Source: Acestrorhynchus altus
Lineage: Eukaryota > Chordata > Actinopteri > Characiformes > Acestrorhynchidae
Length of the DNA stretch: 64,000 nucleotides
NCBI GenBank assembly: GCA_034509495.1
Contig: CM067514.1
Coordinates: 8,162,575 to 8,226,574 of the forward strand
Direction: 5' to 3'
In this document: piece after piece, positions 24,655-35,475 of the stretch
Numbering within the stretch: position 1 is the first letter of the stretch
Layout: every line of letters starts with the position of its first letter
Made by a program: the position numbers and the translations under genes
The notes under the pieces: model-generated
Database searches by the model: none
Seen by the model: only the letters and a program-made list of their open reading frames with translations
Told to the model about the DNA's origin: nothing

Positions 24655-25005
24655 TTAGAGTCAGAACTCACACCTCAGATGACCCACAACTAACAATGAA
24701 CTCAAACCCGACATTACTGTAATCAAGGGAAAAATACAAAACTACAAAATGCAATCTGACTAATCTTAATCTACAGCTAAACCTTATCTCAACCCACACC
24801 TTAATGTACACCTAAACCAAACCTTACTCTAACTTTAACCTACACCTTAATCTACACCTAAACCTACCCTTTAATTAACCTTAACCTACATCTATACCTA
24901 CACAATAACATCCTTAACCCTTAATCCTTAAACTCTAACCTGCACATTAATCTACACCTAAACCCAACCTTAACATAACCTTAATTTACACCTTATTCTA
25001 CAAGA
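24655..25005 (+). repeat. Dispersed repeat G with expanded minisatellite tail
   Basis: The first 125 bases match the reverse complement of 40853-40985 ('acattactgtaatcaaggga' versus 'ccttactgtaaccaagcc', then 'aaactacaaaatg'). After that the tail motif 'cttaatctacacctaaacc' is repeated, degenerately, about ten times (24765-25003). Words such as ttaacct and aaccttaa make it look telomere-like, but it is not TTAGGG. Confidence 0.65.
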
Positions 25006-25259
25006 CAGGAGTGGCATTAGTGAGGTCAGCATGTTTGAGGCTAGATCACCACCTACTCTTCCACAGAGTGATAACATATAAATATGTACTAAATAATAGT
25101 GGAGGTGGAGATGTAAAATATGTGTAGTCCTACATACCTGTATCTCAATAATGTCCAGGGTTTTGAGTGTGAAAGCAGCCTTTAACTGTATTTCGGCTGC
25201 TGCATCTTTACACACATTACACAGCATGTGCATTCATGTTTTGTGCACTGCACCAAGTT

Positions 25260-25630
25260 TTGTTAAATAACATCCGTATTAGCAAGCAATGGCCACAGGC
25301 AGCCACGGCTGAGCCCAGCTCAGGCCTTTAGATAGGCCTGTGGGCTCTCCGGTTAATGTGGCTCCTGCTTCAGCCTCATTCCTCGCTCCACTGTTATTGA
25401 TTTCAGTGAGAAAGAGAGGGAAGAAGAAAGAAAGGGCCTTTTCAGGAAGAAGTTAAATGGTCAAGTAGCGGGTGGAGGGTGGCTTTCACCACTTATTGAC
25501 GAGGTGGAAAAATGTCACTATTATGGAGGGCCTTTCAGGAGATAGCAAACTGATTGGATGAGTGGCCCCGGGGTCAGGCCGGAGTGCATTCCTGCTGCAG
25601 CCAAACAAGCCTGTATAAAAGGCCAAAGGA
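25260..25630. promoter_or_regulatory. Candidate CNE block 8 with TATA word
   Basis: High-complexity sequence with 'ccactgttattgatttcagt' (25388-25407, ONECUT-like), 'accacttattgacgaggtgg', 'caaactgattggatgagtgg' and a TATAAAAGG at 25614-25622. No open frame of note. Confidence 0.38.
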
Positions 25631-25689
25631 ATCAGTTGAACTTGTAGAGGTGCCTCTCCACCAGTTGCCCAGTCTATTAGAGACTTGCC

Positions 25690-25830
25690 CAGGACATTCG
25701 ACAGTCACCCTCTCGCTTTCTTTCACCCTCCCTCTATTTCTTTCTCTCTTTCTCTCTGTCTCTGTCTTACACAATAATCTATATTTCCCACTTTATCTCA
25801 TTCTCTCACTCACTTTGCTTTATATGTCTC
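25690..25830. repeat. Pyrimidine-rich tract
   Basis: CT/TTTC-rich sequence. Frames across it are low-complexity. Bases 25831-26105 are AT-rich with a short (AT)n at 26030-26042. Confidence 0.7.
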
Positions 25831-26109
25831 TCGGCCTGAGTAAGCTTTCTGATAATCTTCTCGCTATGATCAGTTGAACTGTTTTTTTTCAATCTGTCTT
25901 TCTGTAGCTGAAGCGTTCTTTGTAGCTTTAGAAATAACTCTATGTAACTCAAACAGTCTTCTGCTTTAACCCTTAAAAATTACAAATTTGTTACAGACAA
26001 AGAATGCATAGTAGAATAGTTTAATTATTATATATATATATTATTTGATGTTTTTTATATTATATATAATTTTAGGTACTTTTTTAAGACACAATTTGAC
26101 ATAGTGTAT

Positions 26110-26350
26110 AAACATGAATGAATGAGCACTTATAAATTACCTTTCTAGATTTCCAAGGATGCTTTACAATTAGCACCCTTTACATTTGCACTTAATGCCC
26201 AACCAACACACACACAGTGGCTTACAGACATACATTCACACCCATACACACTCATTCACACAGCAGGGCAATTTAGAGCAGTTAATTCACCTGATATCCA
26301 TGTTTTTGAAATGTGGGGGGCAACCGGAGTCCCAGTAGGAAACCCATGCA
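26110..26350 (+). repeat. Dispersed fish repeat (LINE/SINE-like)
   Basis: 'ttataaattacctttctaga', 'caaggatgctttacaattag', 'gggcaatttagagcag', 'aacccatgcaaactt' recall a common fish repeat in which 'gcgcctttct..aaggacgctttacaa' and 'aaaccggag..ggaaaccca' occur. Class unresolved. Confidence 0.45.
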
Positions 26351-26432
26351 AACTTCATGATTTATTCTTTTTTTTCTTTCACAGTCAATGGTATTAAGAG
26401 TTTATCTTGTAACTGTCTCTACTGTCTAGGAA

Positions 26433-26732
26433 AGATTTTGGAGCATTGCTGTGAGGTTTGATTACATACAGCAAAAAGAGGAAGAGTTAGTGAGTTGCAG
26501 GATTACCACAGACCTCAGCCCAACTCCCCAACTCAACCTGAAAGGACTGTCATTCCAAAGAATACAGCTCCACTGCTCTAGTGCTCAATGATGGGGAATT
26601 GTATACACCTCTAGCACATGTCTGGTATTAGGCATGGTAGAGTTAGATTCATGTTTGTTAATTTGACATGCTGTGTGTGTGCATTGCACATCTGTGTTAG
26701 AAGGGGTGTCCACAAACAATTGGACATGTATA
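26433..26732 (-). mobile_element. MITE family A, inverted copy
   Basis: Read on the minus strand: 'gtccaattgtttgtggacac' at the start, then 'tgcacacacacagcatgt', 'gtattctttggaatgacagt' and 'ctcacagcaatgctccaaaa'. Only the last terminal repeat is missing. Confidence 0.75.
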
Positions 26733-26941
26733 AAAAATAACTACATAAAAACTCTCAAACATCATATGAGGACATTGTTATTGTTAAAACTCTCATCCCA
26801 TAAGAATAGGACGTGTGAGTGAGAGTAACTGCATCTGTGAGGTGGGGGACAAGGAAAAGTCTGAGAGGACAATGCCTGTAAAATGGAAGCGCAGTACATC
26901 TGGGAGAAAATAGGGGAGAATATGTGAGCAAATGAAATTAT

Positions 26942-26948
<7 letters not shown>

Positions 26949-26996
<48 letters not shown>
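26949..26996. repeat. (GA)n microsatellite
   Basis: About 23 GA units followed by a purine-rich GGGG patch (27012-27019). Confidence 0.93.
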
Positions 26997-26999
<3 letters not shown>

Positions 27000-27029
27000 A
27001 GAAAGAGAGAGGGGGGGGAGCGAAGAATT

Positions 27030-27310
27030 CAAGTCACTCTGCCTTTTGTAGTGTGACGTCAAGGCCTTTAATTAGGCCGAACCATCAGCTGGGCAGAGCC
27101 CAGTAAAGGTCAGCATACCAGAGCACATACAGAGGGTGGCTCAATTCGAGGTGAAATGGTTTCTTTTCAGAACTGATTCCAGTTTGCTGCAGACAAGGAC
27201 AGTCTTGTTCTCTAATTGAGCCACTTAACAGCTTGCAGGGCGTGTGGACAGGTGGAGAACATACTCTTTGAGGAAGACTTCATAAAGCAGGACAAATGAG
27301 CAAACAAACC
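27030..27310. promoter_or_regulatory. Candidate CNE block 9 with CRE
   Basis: A perfect cAMP-response palindrome TGACGTCA (27054-27061) abuts a near-palindrome GGCCTTTAATTAGGCC (27063-27078) that carries a TAATTA core. 'gaaccatcagctgggcagag' follows. No repeats or frames. Bases 27311-27639 are unassigned. Confidence 0.42.
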
Positions 27311-27639
27311 TACTCAGTTGACATATGGAGCAAGAGGACTTCAGAGACCCAGCTATTAAACTCTTACAAATAAAGATACCTCAACACAGACATTTTATTC
27401 ACTCAACCCATAAGTAAAAAAAGAATTTGCATGGCTCAGAACTAATAGAAAGAATAGAAAGCCTTCCATGTTCTCATTTTCAGATTACTTTCTTCTGTAG
27501 ATTTATAATTTTGTTGTTCAGAAATTGTTCAGTTTTGTGAGAAATCCGATGTGATCTGAGCTGATGTTTAGTTTCATATGAAGTTGATGGTAAGCACAAT
27601 TTCTACAGGAAGTCTTAATTACTATGAGAGTTGGATTTG

Positions 27640-27800
27640 AGTTGTTGAGTTGGTTGAGTGCGGCGCAACAGATTTCACCACCAGTGAGGCACTACACCAT
27701 GTGGAAGACTGGGGTTCAATTCCCAGTCTGGGCAATTATGCTGTGTGACACCAATAAGAGTCCTTGGGCAAGACTCCTAACAATCCATAAATGTAAATGA
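27640..27800 (+). mobile_element. tRNA-derived SINE, copy 2
   Basis: A-box-like TGGTTGAGTGC at 27651-27661 and B-box-like GGTTCAATTCC at 27713-27723, spaced as in a Pol III promoter. Then 'cagtctgggcaattatg', 'gagtccttgggcaagactcc' and a short tail 'ccataaatgtaaatgaat'. The body matches the minus-strand copy at 17803-18015, but the segment before the tail is deleted here. Confidence 0.7.
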
Positions 27801-27962
27801 ATTTCTATCTTCAAATTTCTTCACAATCGTTGAGGTCCAAAGACTTGGCACCATTATAAACTCATCTGAGTTTTGTAGTTAGAGGACTGGCCTCTAATTA
27901 AAATGGACATGGGGTTTCAAAAGGATATTTTTGGACATTGCTTGGATGCATACAGTGAATTC

Positions 27963-28150
27963 AAATCAATTTTTTTTTATTTTTTTTTTACAATTGATGT
28001 CACAAAGTATCTTTACAATGCTTAAAACATGTAACCCCAGGTGAGCAAGCCAAAGGGTACTGAGGTAGGACAAACTCCCTCAAAGGTTGAAATCTTGGGA
28101 GGAACCAAGACTTATAAGTAGGGACCCATCCTCCTCTAATAAAAATGAAT
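27963..28150 (-). mobile_element. LINE 3'-UTR fragment, inverted
   Basis: 'tcaatttttttttattttt', 'gtaaccccaggtgagcaagc', 'ttgggaggaaccaagact' and 'gggacccatcctcctct' are typical of the 3' UTR of a fish LINE, on the minus strand. It has no coding part. Confidence 0.55.
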
Positions 28151-28310
28151 GATTAATTATTAATAATGGAGACAAGGCACCACATAAGTCTCTTGTTTTG
28201 CTTGGGGGTACTGCTTTAATCATAGATGTGCCTAGCAGTGGTGAGGGTGGGATTTGTTAAAGTAATGATAATGGTTAAGGGTAATAAAAACCCTAATAAT
28301 AATAATAACA

Positions 28311-28385
28311 ATACACTCATTGTCAAAAAATGTTGAACCCAGAAGGAAGTAATGGATTTCAGTGCTATTGGGACGGAAGATAAAT
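28311..28385 (-). mobile_element. Tc1-like element T1, 3' terminal fragment
   Basis: 'acactcattgtcaaaaaatg' followed by 'acccagaaggaagt', 'gtgctattgggacggaagat' matches the terminal 75 bp of the T1 copy at 13392-13470. Confidence 0.65.
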
Positions 28386-29375
28386 CAGACCAAAACATCA
28401 GGCTCAATTAAAGCTCTAATGCAATTGCGAGCCAACCTACTCATACTTGGTTCTCAGAACCAGGGCGTTTTCACGTCTGTGTTCAGTTTCCTCTGCCTTG
28501 AGTTCAAATCAGTTAATGAGTTTGTAAACCTGAAGGATTTTCCCTTGGTTTGGTTTGTTTTTGAACAGGGAAGAAAATACATCTCAACCTTCTGAGAACA
28601 TTCCCTCTGATTATTGGTCATTTTGCGTATTTCTGTCCAGATTTACATGGAGCAATGTCTGAGATGACATTTGTTCATAGTTGCATTGATTATCTGACCA
28701 GTATACCAGATTAAACTACACCTGCAGAGTCGTTTAACTATGGAGTACATCTGGTAGTTGGGTTGGATTGAAGTCACATCACTTTGTCACCACAAACAAA
28801 GCACTCCAGGGTTCGGTTGTAACCAGGTCTTGGAGCAGTTGTTTTGGTCCACATGCGAGTTCAATTACTGTATGTTCACCTGCCAAAATGAATCACACCA
28901 AGGGTGAAAATGAGTCCATTGCAGGTGTGAAAACATGTTTTGTGAGGTTCTTTAGAGACAAGAGTGTTTTTCTATGGCATCACTTCGGACAGACTTACAA
29001 ACCATTTGAGATCTTTGGTGTTTTAGAAGCAGATCCAGGCTGATGTGTTCTGGGTTGACAGTACGTATATTCGGTGCACTCCAGGGTTCAAACTGTTACT
29101 TTCTCCTTTGTTCTAATGAACCGTACTAATAGAGTGACCCCATCAGAGCTCATTTTACTCAAACCAAACCTCCATTTAAACTGCATAAGCAAACAAACCC
29201 ACTTTGACACATGTGGAGAAACTATCTTTGTGCTGTCCAATCTTTATGTAGTCTGGACTTTTTACTTGCTTATGCATGAACGAGACTTGGTGGGTTCACA
29301 CTATCTGAGGTTGTACTGTAATAGGCCTTACACATCTCTATTCTAGCTCGCGTCCCAGATGAACTGCATACATTT
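28386..29375. repeat. Possible MITE debris, no gene
   Basis: 'ttggagcagttgttttggtc' (28829-28848) resembles 'ttggtgcagttgttttggtc' at 10166-10185, so a dispersed noncoding repeat spans part of this stretch. 'gcactccagggttc' occurs twice (28800-28813, 29077-29090). Frames up to 91 codons lack any domain. Confidence 0.35.
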
Positions 29376-29669
29376 CTAGAACTTGTCTGTCTTTTTTTGG
29401 CATTGCAGCCTTAAAAAGAAAAAAAAAAAAAGATATTGCCACATGCTTGCCAAAGCTTTGGACATAGATGGAGATACTGGCTCTCTCCCACACCCACACA
29501 CACATTCACACACATCCCGTGCTGGCGCTCGCTTTCATGCTGAATGCATAATATATGTAATGAAATAATGTTTCTTGTGGGGATGGCTGTGTGTTGAATC
29601 TCAATGTAGTTCCCTCTGGACCCTCTGTTTCAATTGCAGTGATGACGGGGGGTAAATGATTCTGTGCGA

Positions 29670-29676
29670 GTGTGTT

Positions 29677-29731
<55 letters not shown>
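29670..29731. repeat. Compound (GT)n-(GA)n microsatellite
   Basis: About 13 GT units run straight into about 17 GA units. A 12-base A run lies upstream (29420-29431). Confidence 0.93.
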
Positions 29732-29733
<2 letters not shown>

Positions 29734-29739
29734 TGAGAA

Positions 29740-30200
29740 GGACTTAGCATATCGCCCTGGGCTAGGCTGCAGAGTCCAGAGACATGTATGAAGACCACCT
29801 CCTAACCCTCCTGACATGCGCACACATGCACATGTGCTTGCACTCGTAGGCCCAGCCTTGCTCATTAGGGCTCTTAAGGATCCTGGTGGTTAATTTGACG
29901 ACTTTTCTCTCTCTTCTCACATCCTGTGGCCAAGTAAAGCGTTGGGTGCCAGCCTGGAAACCTCTGGTCCTCAGCCTCTGCGGAGTGAAATTCCTAATTG
30001 GCCCAGCTCGACCCCCAGCCATTAAAGATTTAGAGGGAACAGGGCTTGTAAAACGCTGAATTTGCAGCGCTTAGCTGTGGCGATGGCTCTCACTCAGCTG
30101 TAATGATGGGGGTTGGAAGGGTGGTTAAGGCTGGTCGAAGTGGCCTGCCCCCAGCCTCCCTCACAGAAGCCTGCTTTGCCAGAGACTACATAGGATAGGC
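29740..30200. promoter_or_regulatory. Candidate CNE block 10
   Basis: A high-complexity stretch with 'gctcattagggctcttaagg', 'ggtggttaatttgacgac' (29885-29902), 'attcctaattggcccagc' (29990-30007) and 'cagctgtaatgatgggggtt'. Homeodomain-like words, no repeat. Its small frames have no domain. Confidence 0.38.
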
Positions 30201-30734
30201 TCTTCAAGATAAGGGTGTCTTTGAGCAGTGCCATAGAAGGGAACCTACTTTTGATTCCATATAGAACATTTTAATGAAGACTTTTAAACAAATTCAATTG
30301 AGAACTCAAGTTTATCAATGAACACTAGTGAACTAAGGGTGAGACCTGTACTTTTTAGTCCTGGAAATGCTCCTAGTTTACAAACTCATCTGATTTGGAA
30401 CTACAGATATGAAAAAAGGGTTTCTTATCATTATCCATTCTTAGAGATGGTGGCTCCTTTATTGCAAAATAGTTACAGTGTTGGCCACCGGGAGACATAT
30501 GACTCATATTGAGTTTTCTGTCACTATTTAAAGATACGTGTGGCTTTCTTTTTTGGATACACTACAGTTTTTCCAAGTAAGTGTACAAAAGCAACGAGAA
30601 TCTACAAATGTATAGCTTTTTATAATGTTCTATTTATAGAGTTTAAACCACTGGATGTTATTTCATGGTATTGTTCCAAGCAATCCTTTTATGCACCTTA
30701 TTGTTAAGAATTTCTGAAACAATGCCCTGTTCCA

Positions 30735-30900
30735 TGGGTAGGCAATCCTGGACCCAGAGTGCAGATTGCAGCACAGTTTTGTTGTTTTCTGGTTAACTCA
30801 CCTGTAAATTTCCAGGTTTAGTAGATCTGTTAGAACAGATAACAGCAAACTGTGCCAGAATATGGCACTACAGGCCCGTGATTGGCTACCCCTGCACTGT
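30735..30900. repeat. Foldback MITE-like repeat
   Basis: The left edge 'gggtaggcaatcctgg' pairs with 'gattggctacccctgc' at the right, and 'gcacagttttg' pairs with 'caaactgtgcc', so the element folds on itself. Bases 30201-30734 and 30901-31455 contain nothing else I can name. Confidence 0.5.
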
Positions 30901-31455
30901 TTTGGTTTGGCAGGAGACTACTATTGAGAAAGAGTTTGAGAAACCTGTACATTTTGATAAGTTGATACACACTGATTAACCAAAATAATTCATTTAAAGC
31001 ACTCTCATCTGACACTGATATGACCTTGACATTCTTCAGAAGGTTCTACAGAACTCAGTTTTGCATGTTTTGAAATGGCTTATAGCAAGGCTTGTACAGT
31101 CCAAAAACACACAATAAAACCTGATTGAGAGATTGTTCTTCTGACAGGATTCATAAGAAGTAACGCCTCCATCCTCAGAATTTGTGGCTCTAATCCTGAC
31201 ATGTTTGATTTTGGCATTCAAGCAGTTGGATCGTTTATTAGTATGAAGTATCTCAGTTCGTGTTGATTTTTATTGGCTGTTACTTAAGACAGCTCTGGAA
31301 AATTTTTTTGAGTTTCATGAGTTATGAGTCCAGCTCGTTATGATATAAATATGAATGGAATGTATAAATGTGAAGGTACGAGCTGAATGAAGCACATTTG
31401 AATACAAAACAAAAAAGTGTTTCATTATTTTGCGTTATCTTACAAAGTACATATA

Positions 31456-31685
31456 TTCTGGAACATTGCTGTCAAGATCTGATTGCATTCACCTACAAGA
31501 GCAAGGGTTAGTGAGGTCAGGATGTTGGCTGATCACCGCATCCCCACCTCTCCAGGTCATCCCAAAAGTACTGGATGGAGCACCTTCATTCCACAGAACA
31601 CAGCTCCACTTCTCCACAGCTCAGTGCTGAGGGGCTTTATACTTCTCCAGCCCATGCCTTGCATGCCAATAGGCTCAGACTTGCA
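31456..31685 (-). mobile_element. MITE family A, inverted partial copy
   Basis: Minus strand: 'gcaaggcatgggctggagaa', 'gtataaagcccctcagcact', 'ggaatgaaggtgctccatcc' and 'gacagcaatgttccag'. Both terminal repeats are lost. Confidence 0.7.
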
Positions 31686-31689
31686 AGTT

Positions 31690-32425
31690 TGTTGCAAATC
31701 TCCATACCAACTGCAGACACATCCAAAAGTGCAGATGAAACCACTGGTTCATACCTGCAGACATGGTGGCACAGCTTGCACTCTGCAGCACCAGAATGTC
31801 CACAGAGTCATTGTGTTGAATCGCCTATAGATCTATATACGGGGTGGGAACCTGTAGCTGTTCATTTGAATACCGACATCTCAATAATACCATAAGTGGT
31901 GTAAAAGAGGGATTATTATCCTCTAATCCTTTATCAATGGTAAAACCATTTATTACAACTGTTTTGAAGGTGATGGTAGTGTCTAAATCATTAAGTCACT
32001 CCCATCTCAGTCATCTACAGCCAACTGATCCTGTCCAAATAGGGCTTTATTCAGTTTATTGAATCAAATTTATTTCAGTTTAATTAAGACAATGGGTTGC
32101 CACAAAAGTTTTAAGTTAGGTAAACTTATCTGGATTTACAATGTAAGGAAGGACACTCGTCACACAGTCAAGTGAAATGCCTGTGATTTGGTATGATTAT
32201 TTGCTGCATAGACGTTTGCAAAGCACATCAGCCATATTGCTTAAATGGAATGCAGTAATTACAGCCTTTCATGATTACCATTCAGCAGGAGCCAATACTG
32301 CAAGAGCAATACATTGTGCACCCTTTGTGTGTAATGTCTGTGTGTATATGAGCATGTTGAAGTGTGTTACCAGTGTGGGAGTGTATAGTGAGTGTATAGT
32401 TAGCAGTATAGTGAATGTGCCATTC
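31690..32425. other. No gene; possible short MITE at 32060-32130
   Basis: 'atttatttcagtttaattaa' and 'aaaagttttaagttaggtaa' with 'acttatctggatttacaatg' (32067-32141) resemble a fish MITE built of 'aacttttgtaagttga' words. Frames of 72-115 codons at 31480-31900 overlap each other without a domain. Confidence 0.35.
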
Positions 32426-32429
32426 AGCA

Positions 32430-32960
32430 GGATTCAGACAGCTTGCTGATTTATTATCGCGAGGCGTCAGTGCTAGATTTTCTGACCCTGCTGAGAAGTT
32501 CTTTTCGTTTTCTCTCTCTTTCTTCCTTTCATTTTTTTTTTTTTTCCATCAAGACCGAGCCTTCCAACTTTGGCCTCGAAATTTGCCCTCATATTTGTCT
32601 CATCACATTGCACATCAGTTTGCAGCAAGGTCAACGTTTTGAGTGGACCAGCTGCAACTCAGCTGCCTCTAATTCTTATCTTTGCCTTCTCTCAAACTAG
32701 TGCTCTGAACATCGCAGCAACTTCTCATGCTATTAACAGTAAAAGTCTAGACCTCCCTCTGAGTCAAAGTTGTGTCCGTTGCTGGAGTGAATTGCACTGC
32801 AGCGGATGAACTTGACCTGCGTTTGTTTATTTGGTGCACGGCTGTGGAGTTATAAAGGTAGATAAACTGTGATATTTCCTAAGCGTCTCTGTGAGCATAC
32901 AGTGAGAAAATTCGAAAGCAAAATATGACGTTATTTTCGTCCTCTTCCCTCTCTTAACCC
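32430..32960. promoter_or_regulatory. Candidate CNE block 11
   Basis: Parts such as 'gatttattatcgcgaggcgt' (32449-32468) and 'caaaatatgacgttattttc' (32920-32939, with a TGACGTTA CRE-like word) are high-complexity and CpG-bearing. The middle has T/C-rich patches. Tentative. Confidence 0.3.
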
Positions 32961-33167
32961 CTGCACGTAATCAGAAATCCCCCTGCTTGCTCTGTGCTGT
33001 GTTTGTGTCCCTCACTCGTTGGGGCTGTGTGATCTGTAGATAGAGTGAGGAATGTGTGAAGCATCTTAAGAAACATGAGCTGCTATTTTCCCACAAGCAT
33101 GAAAAAACAGAGACCCGGCCTGCTGGAATCCTGCTGAGGCAGTATGGCCAGTGAAAGAGACAAAACG

Positions 33168-33199
33168 AGAGAGAGTGAGAGAGTGAGAGAGTGAGTGAG

Positions 33200-33244
<45 letters not shown>

Positions 33245-33247
33245 AAA

Positions 33248-33322
<75 letters not shown>

Positions 33323-33340
33323 GAGAGAGAGAGAGACAGA
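33168..33340. repeat. Compound (GA)n-(TA)n-(GA)n microsatellite
   Basis: GA/GAGT (33168-33240), then about 34 TA units (33250-33318), then GA again (33320-33340). The TA run is self-complementary and can extrude as a cruciform. The 274-residue minus-strand frame at 33083-33907 is an artefact of this tract. Confidence 0.95.
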
Positions 33341-33560
33341 GATAGATTGAAAACAAAACAAGGAGAAGGACAAAACAAAATGAATAGAGATTTCAAAAGA
33401 GGGAGATAAAGAGAGAAAATGAGAGAAGGATATTGAGTAAGAGAGAAAGGAAAAGAAAGCAACCTTAAGTAAGAGAAAGAGTAATTGAGTGGGAGAGAGA
33501 GATAGAACACAAAAGGGAGAAAGAAAAACAGGCTGAGAGACAGAGAGAGAGAGAGAGAGA
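33341..33560. repeat. Purine-rich tract
   Basis: Continuous A/G-rich sequence (GAGAGA, AAAGAGG) with no unique feature. Confidence 0.75.
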
Positions 33561-33564
33561 CCCT

Positions 33565-34041
33565 CTTTCCCGAGTTGGATCCAGGAGGAAAAGTGGAAAA
33601 ACCATAAGATCGACGTCAGGAGGACGGAGGAGTGGTTTAAGCGGGAGATGAGCAAGAGCAGCAGCTGAAAGTTCATGGTCCTCTTCTCGGGGGGACGGCT
33701 CCCTGGCCCCTGACGCTTCATTCTTCTGCCGGAACATCTGTGGGCGCGGGCCATTAATTGTTTGTTAGCCAAGCGACCATTAGAAAAGCAGACGTGCTCC
33801 CTGTTGCCTTTTACTGAGATGTGAGGGTGTAGGCAGAGAGAGAGACGGCGAGAGGGTGAACTGAGACTGCCGTTCGCCTGTGCTCTCTCGAAGGCTCTGG
33901 TACTCACCCAATCAGCAGCTCTGCATTAGCCTTTGTAATTCCTTTTACGACTCTTGCTTGAAAGAAATATGGAGCCCCCCCAAACACCAAAACAGAACAA
34001 ACTTCAATCACCCCCCCACCCCCTGTTTTTTTATTCTCTTG

Positions 34042-34045
<4 letters not shown>
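33565..34045. promoter_or_regulatory. Candidate CNE block 12
   Basis: High-complexity sequence with 'gggccattaattgtttgtta' (33749-33768, homeodomain plus forkhead-like TGTTTGTT), 'gcgaccattagaaaagc' and 'cacccaatcagcagctctgc' (33906-33925, inverted CCAAT). Frames on both strands mirror each other and are not credible genes. Confidence 0.4.

Positions 34046-34090
<45 letters not shown>
34046..34090. repeat. (CT)n microsatellite
   Basis: About 22 CT units separating two regulatory-looking blocks. Confidence 0.93.
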
Positions 34091-34093
<3 letters not shown>

Positions 34094-34094
34094 G

Positions 34095-34370
34095 CTCTAA
34101 TTACCGGAGTCTGTGTAATCGCTGTTATATTCATCATAGCTTTCAGTATTTATAGTGTCTGTTTTCATCATAGTAATAATGTCGCTATGGAATTCCCATG
34201 CATGGGAGCACAAAAAGGAAAGAAAAAAGATGAGGGGATGGCAGGAAGAGCTGATGTTTTGGCTCCAGATCAGCTCCCTCTCAGCTCCCTCTCCAACATC
34301 AGAAGGATTGGACGGAGGGTCAGAGGTCACCGCTAAAGGCCCAAGCAGCAGTATAGCCAAGGTCTAGTCC
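34095..34370. promoter_or_regulatory. Candidate CNE block 13
   Basis: 'tctaattaccggagtctgtg' (34096-34115) and 'tgtaatcgctgttatattca' lead into 'catcatagtaataatgtcgc' and 'ggaattcccatgcatggga', a palindromic patch near 34188-34206. No frame beyond 91 codons. Confidence 0.38.
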
Positions 34371-34880
34371 AGGACGGTTCTAGCCTTGACCTCACTTAGA
34401 TCTGATTTTATTTTATTTTTTATTTTTTGTTATTGAGGGAAACCAAAGTCAGGTCCAAATCTAGTGAGCCAGGCCGCTGTCCAGAACACTCCCAGTGGGA
34501 CGGCCCTAGTTCAACTGTGCTCAGCTGGGCCATTCCCTCTTCTTCTCAACTGGGCCAAGAGTGGCTGAACTAGGCCCAGCCTGCTGGGAGCACTCTGGAT
34601 GTCGGCCTGGCTCACTGGAATACGGAACCTGGCTTTAGCTCCGTCCAGCTGGAGAAAATGTTCTGTATTCTCTTCTTTCTCTCCTCTCTTCTTTCCACCC
34701 TTTTTTATTCTAGTCTTTTTTTTCTTCATTCTTGCTTTTAAAGCCCTTAAAGCCCCATAAGATATGTATGTGGCCCTAACACATAGTTACAGTTACTGAG
34801 TAATTCATAGTAATACTGAATATAGTGCCGGAAGGGTAGTAATTTCAGCCAGTTGAAAGGGTTTAAGGGGGTCATCATTG
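34371..34880. other. No gene; unassigned
   Basis: Mixed composition with 'gccaggccgctgtccagaac' and 'actccctctt' style patches. A near-repeat pair 'tcaactgtgctcagctggg' / 'tcaactgggccaagagtgg' (34511, 34547) is of no clear meaning. Confidence 0.3.
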
Positions 34881-35392
34881 CTGTTTTTCTTTGTTCAGTC
34901 TTGATTTTCTGCCCTCTTTCTCTTCTTCAGCTGGTGACTCAGACAAGCTGCTAGTTTGCCTCGGCCACATTTGTATGGACCGTTGTGCTTTTACCGCTAA
35001 TTCATGCCTGTGTTCTCTCTCCTTTTGTTGTAATCTTTCTCATGTTTTCTCTCTCTCTTATTTCCCTTCTTGTCTTGCTCTCTCTTTTCTCCAATTCCCA
35101 TTCTCTCTCCACCTCACATCTACCTCTTCCTCTCTTTTACTTATCAATCCCTCTGACTTCATTTGACCTTCTTTCCTCTCTTTTTTCAGTTTTTCAGTCT
35201 ATGTCCCTCTCTCTCTTTTCCTCTCTCTTTCACTCATTTACTTTGTCACTCTCCCTTTCTTCTTTGTCTGAATGTATCTCTCACACATTCTCTTTCTTCT
35301 TTTCTCTTTTATTTACTGCTCTCTCTCATTGTCCATCTCTCTTCCTTCTTCTGTCATTCCCTCTTTCTATATTTACCCCCCCCCCTTCTTTC
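34881..35392. repeat. 500-bp strand-asymmetric pyrimidine tract
   Basis: The plus strand is overwhelmingly C/T from about 34890, with TCTCTC, TTTCCT and CCCC words. A good acceptor-like 'tctttctcttcttcag' ends at 34930, but no donor follows. The Ser/Leu/Phe frames are artefacts. Confidence 0.65.
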
Positions 35393-35475
35393 AATTCAGT
35401 TCAATGCACATTGGCTTTATTGGCATGACTGTCTCAACAGCAATGTTGCCAAAGCACACAAACAGTTCTGAACAA
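35393..35475 (-). mobile_element. LINE or SINE 3' tail, inverted
   Basis: 'caattcagttcaatgcacat', 'tggctttattggcatgactg' and 'tgccaaagcacacaaac' match a common fish retroelement tail read on the minus strand. Only the last 80 bp or so is present. Confidence 0.55.

Noticed and set aside
24765..25003. Interstitial telomere repeat
   Set aside because: The unit is about 18-20 bp and degenerate (cttaatctacacctaaacc), not TTAGGG, and it traces to the tail of a dispersed repeat.
27651..27723. A functional tRNA gene
   Set aside because: A- and B-box-like words are present, but the sequence does not fold as a cloverleaf by eye and a matching copy occurs at 17.9 kb, so it is a SINE.
33083..33907. A 274-codon minus-strand open frame, the longest in the window
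   Set aside because: Its centre is the Tyr-Ile and Ser-Leu translation of TA and GA repeats. No domain, and the ends have random composition.
34931..35100. An exon starting after the acceptor-like tract at 34930
   Set aside because: The acceptor is embedded in a long pyrimidine tract, and no good donor follows within a reasonable distance.
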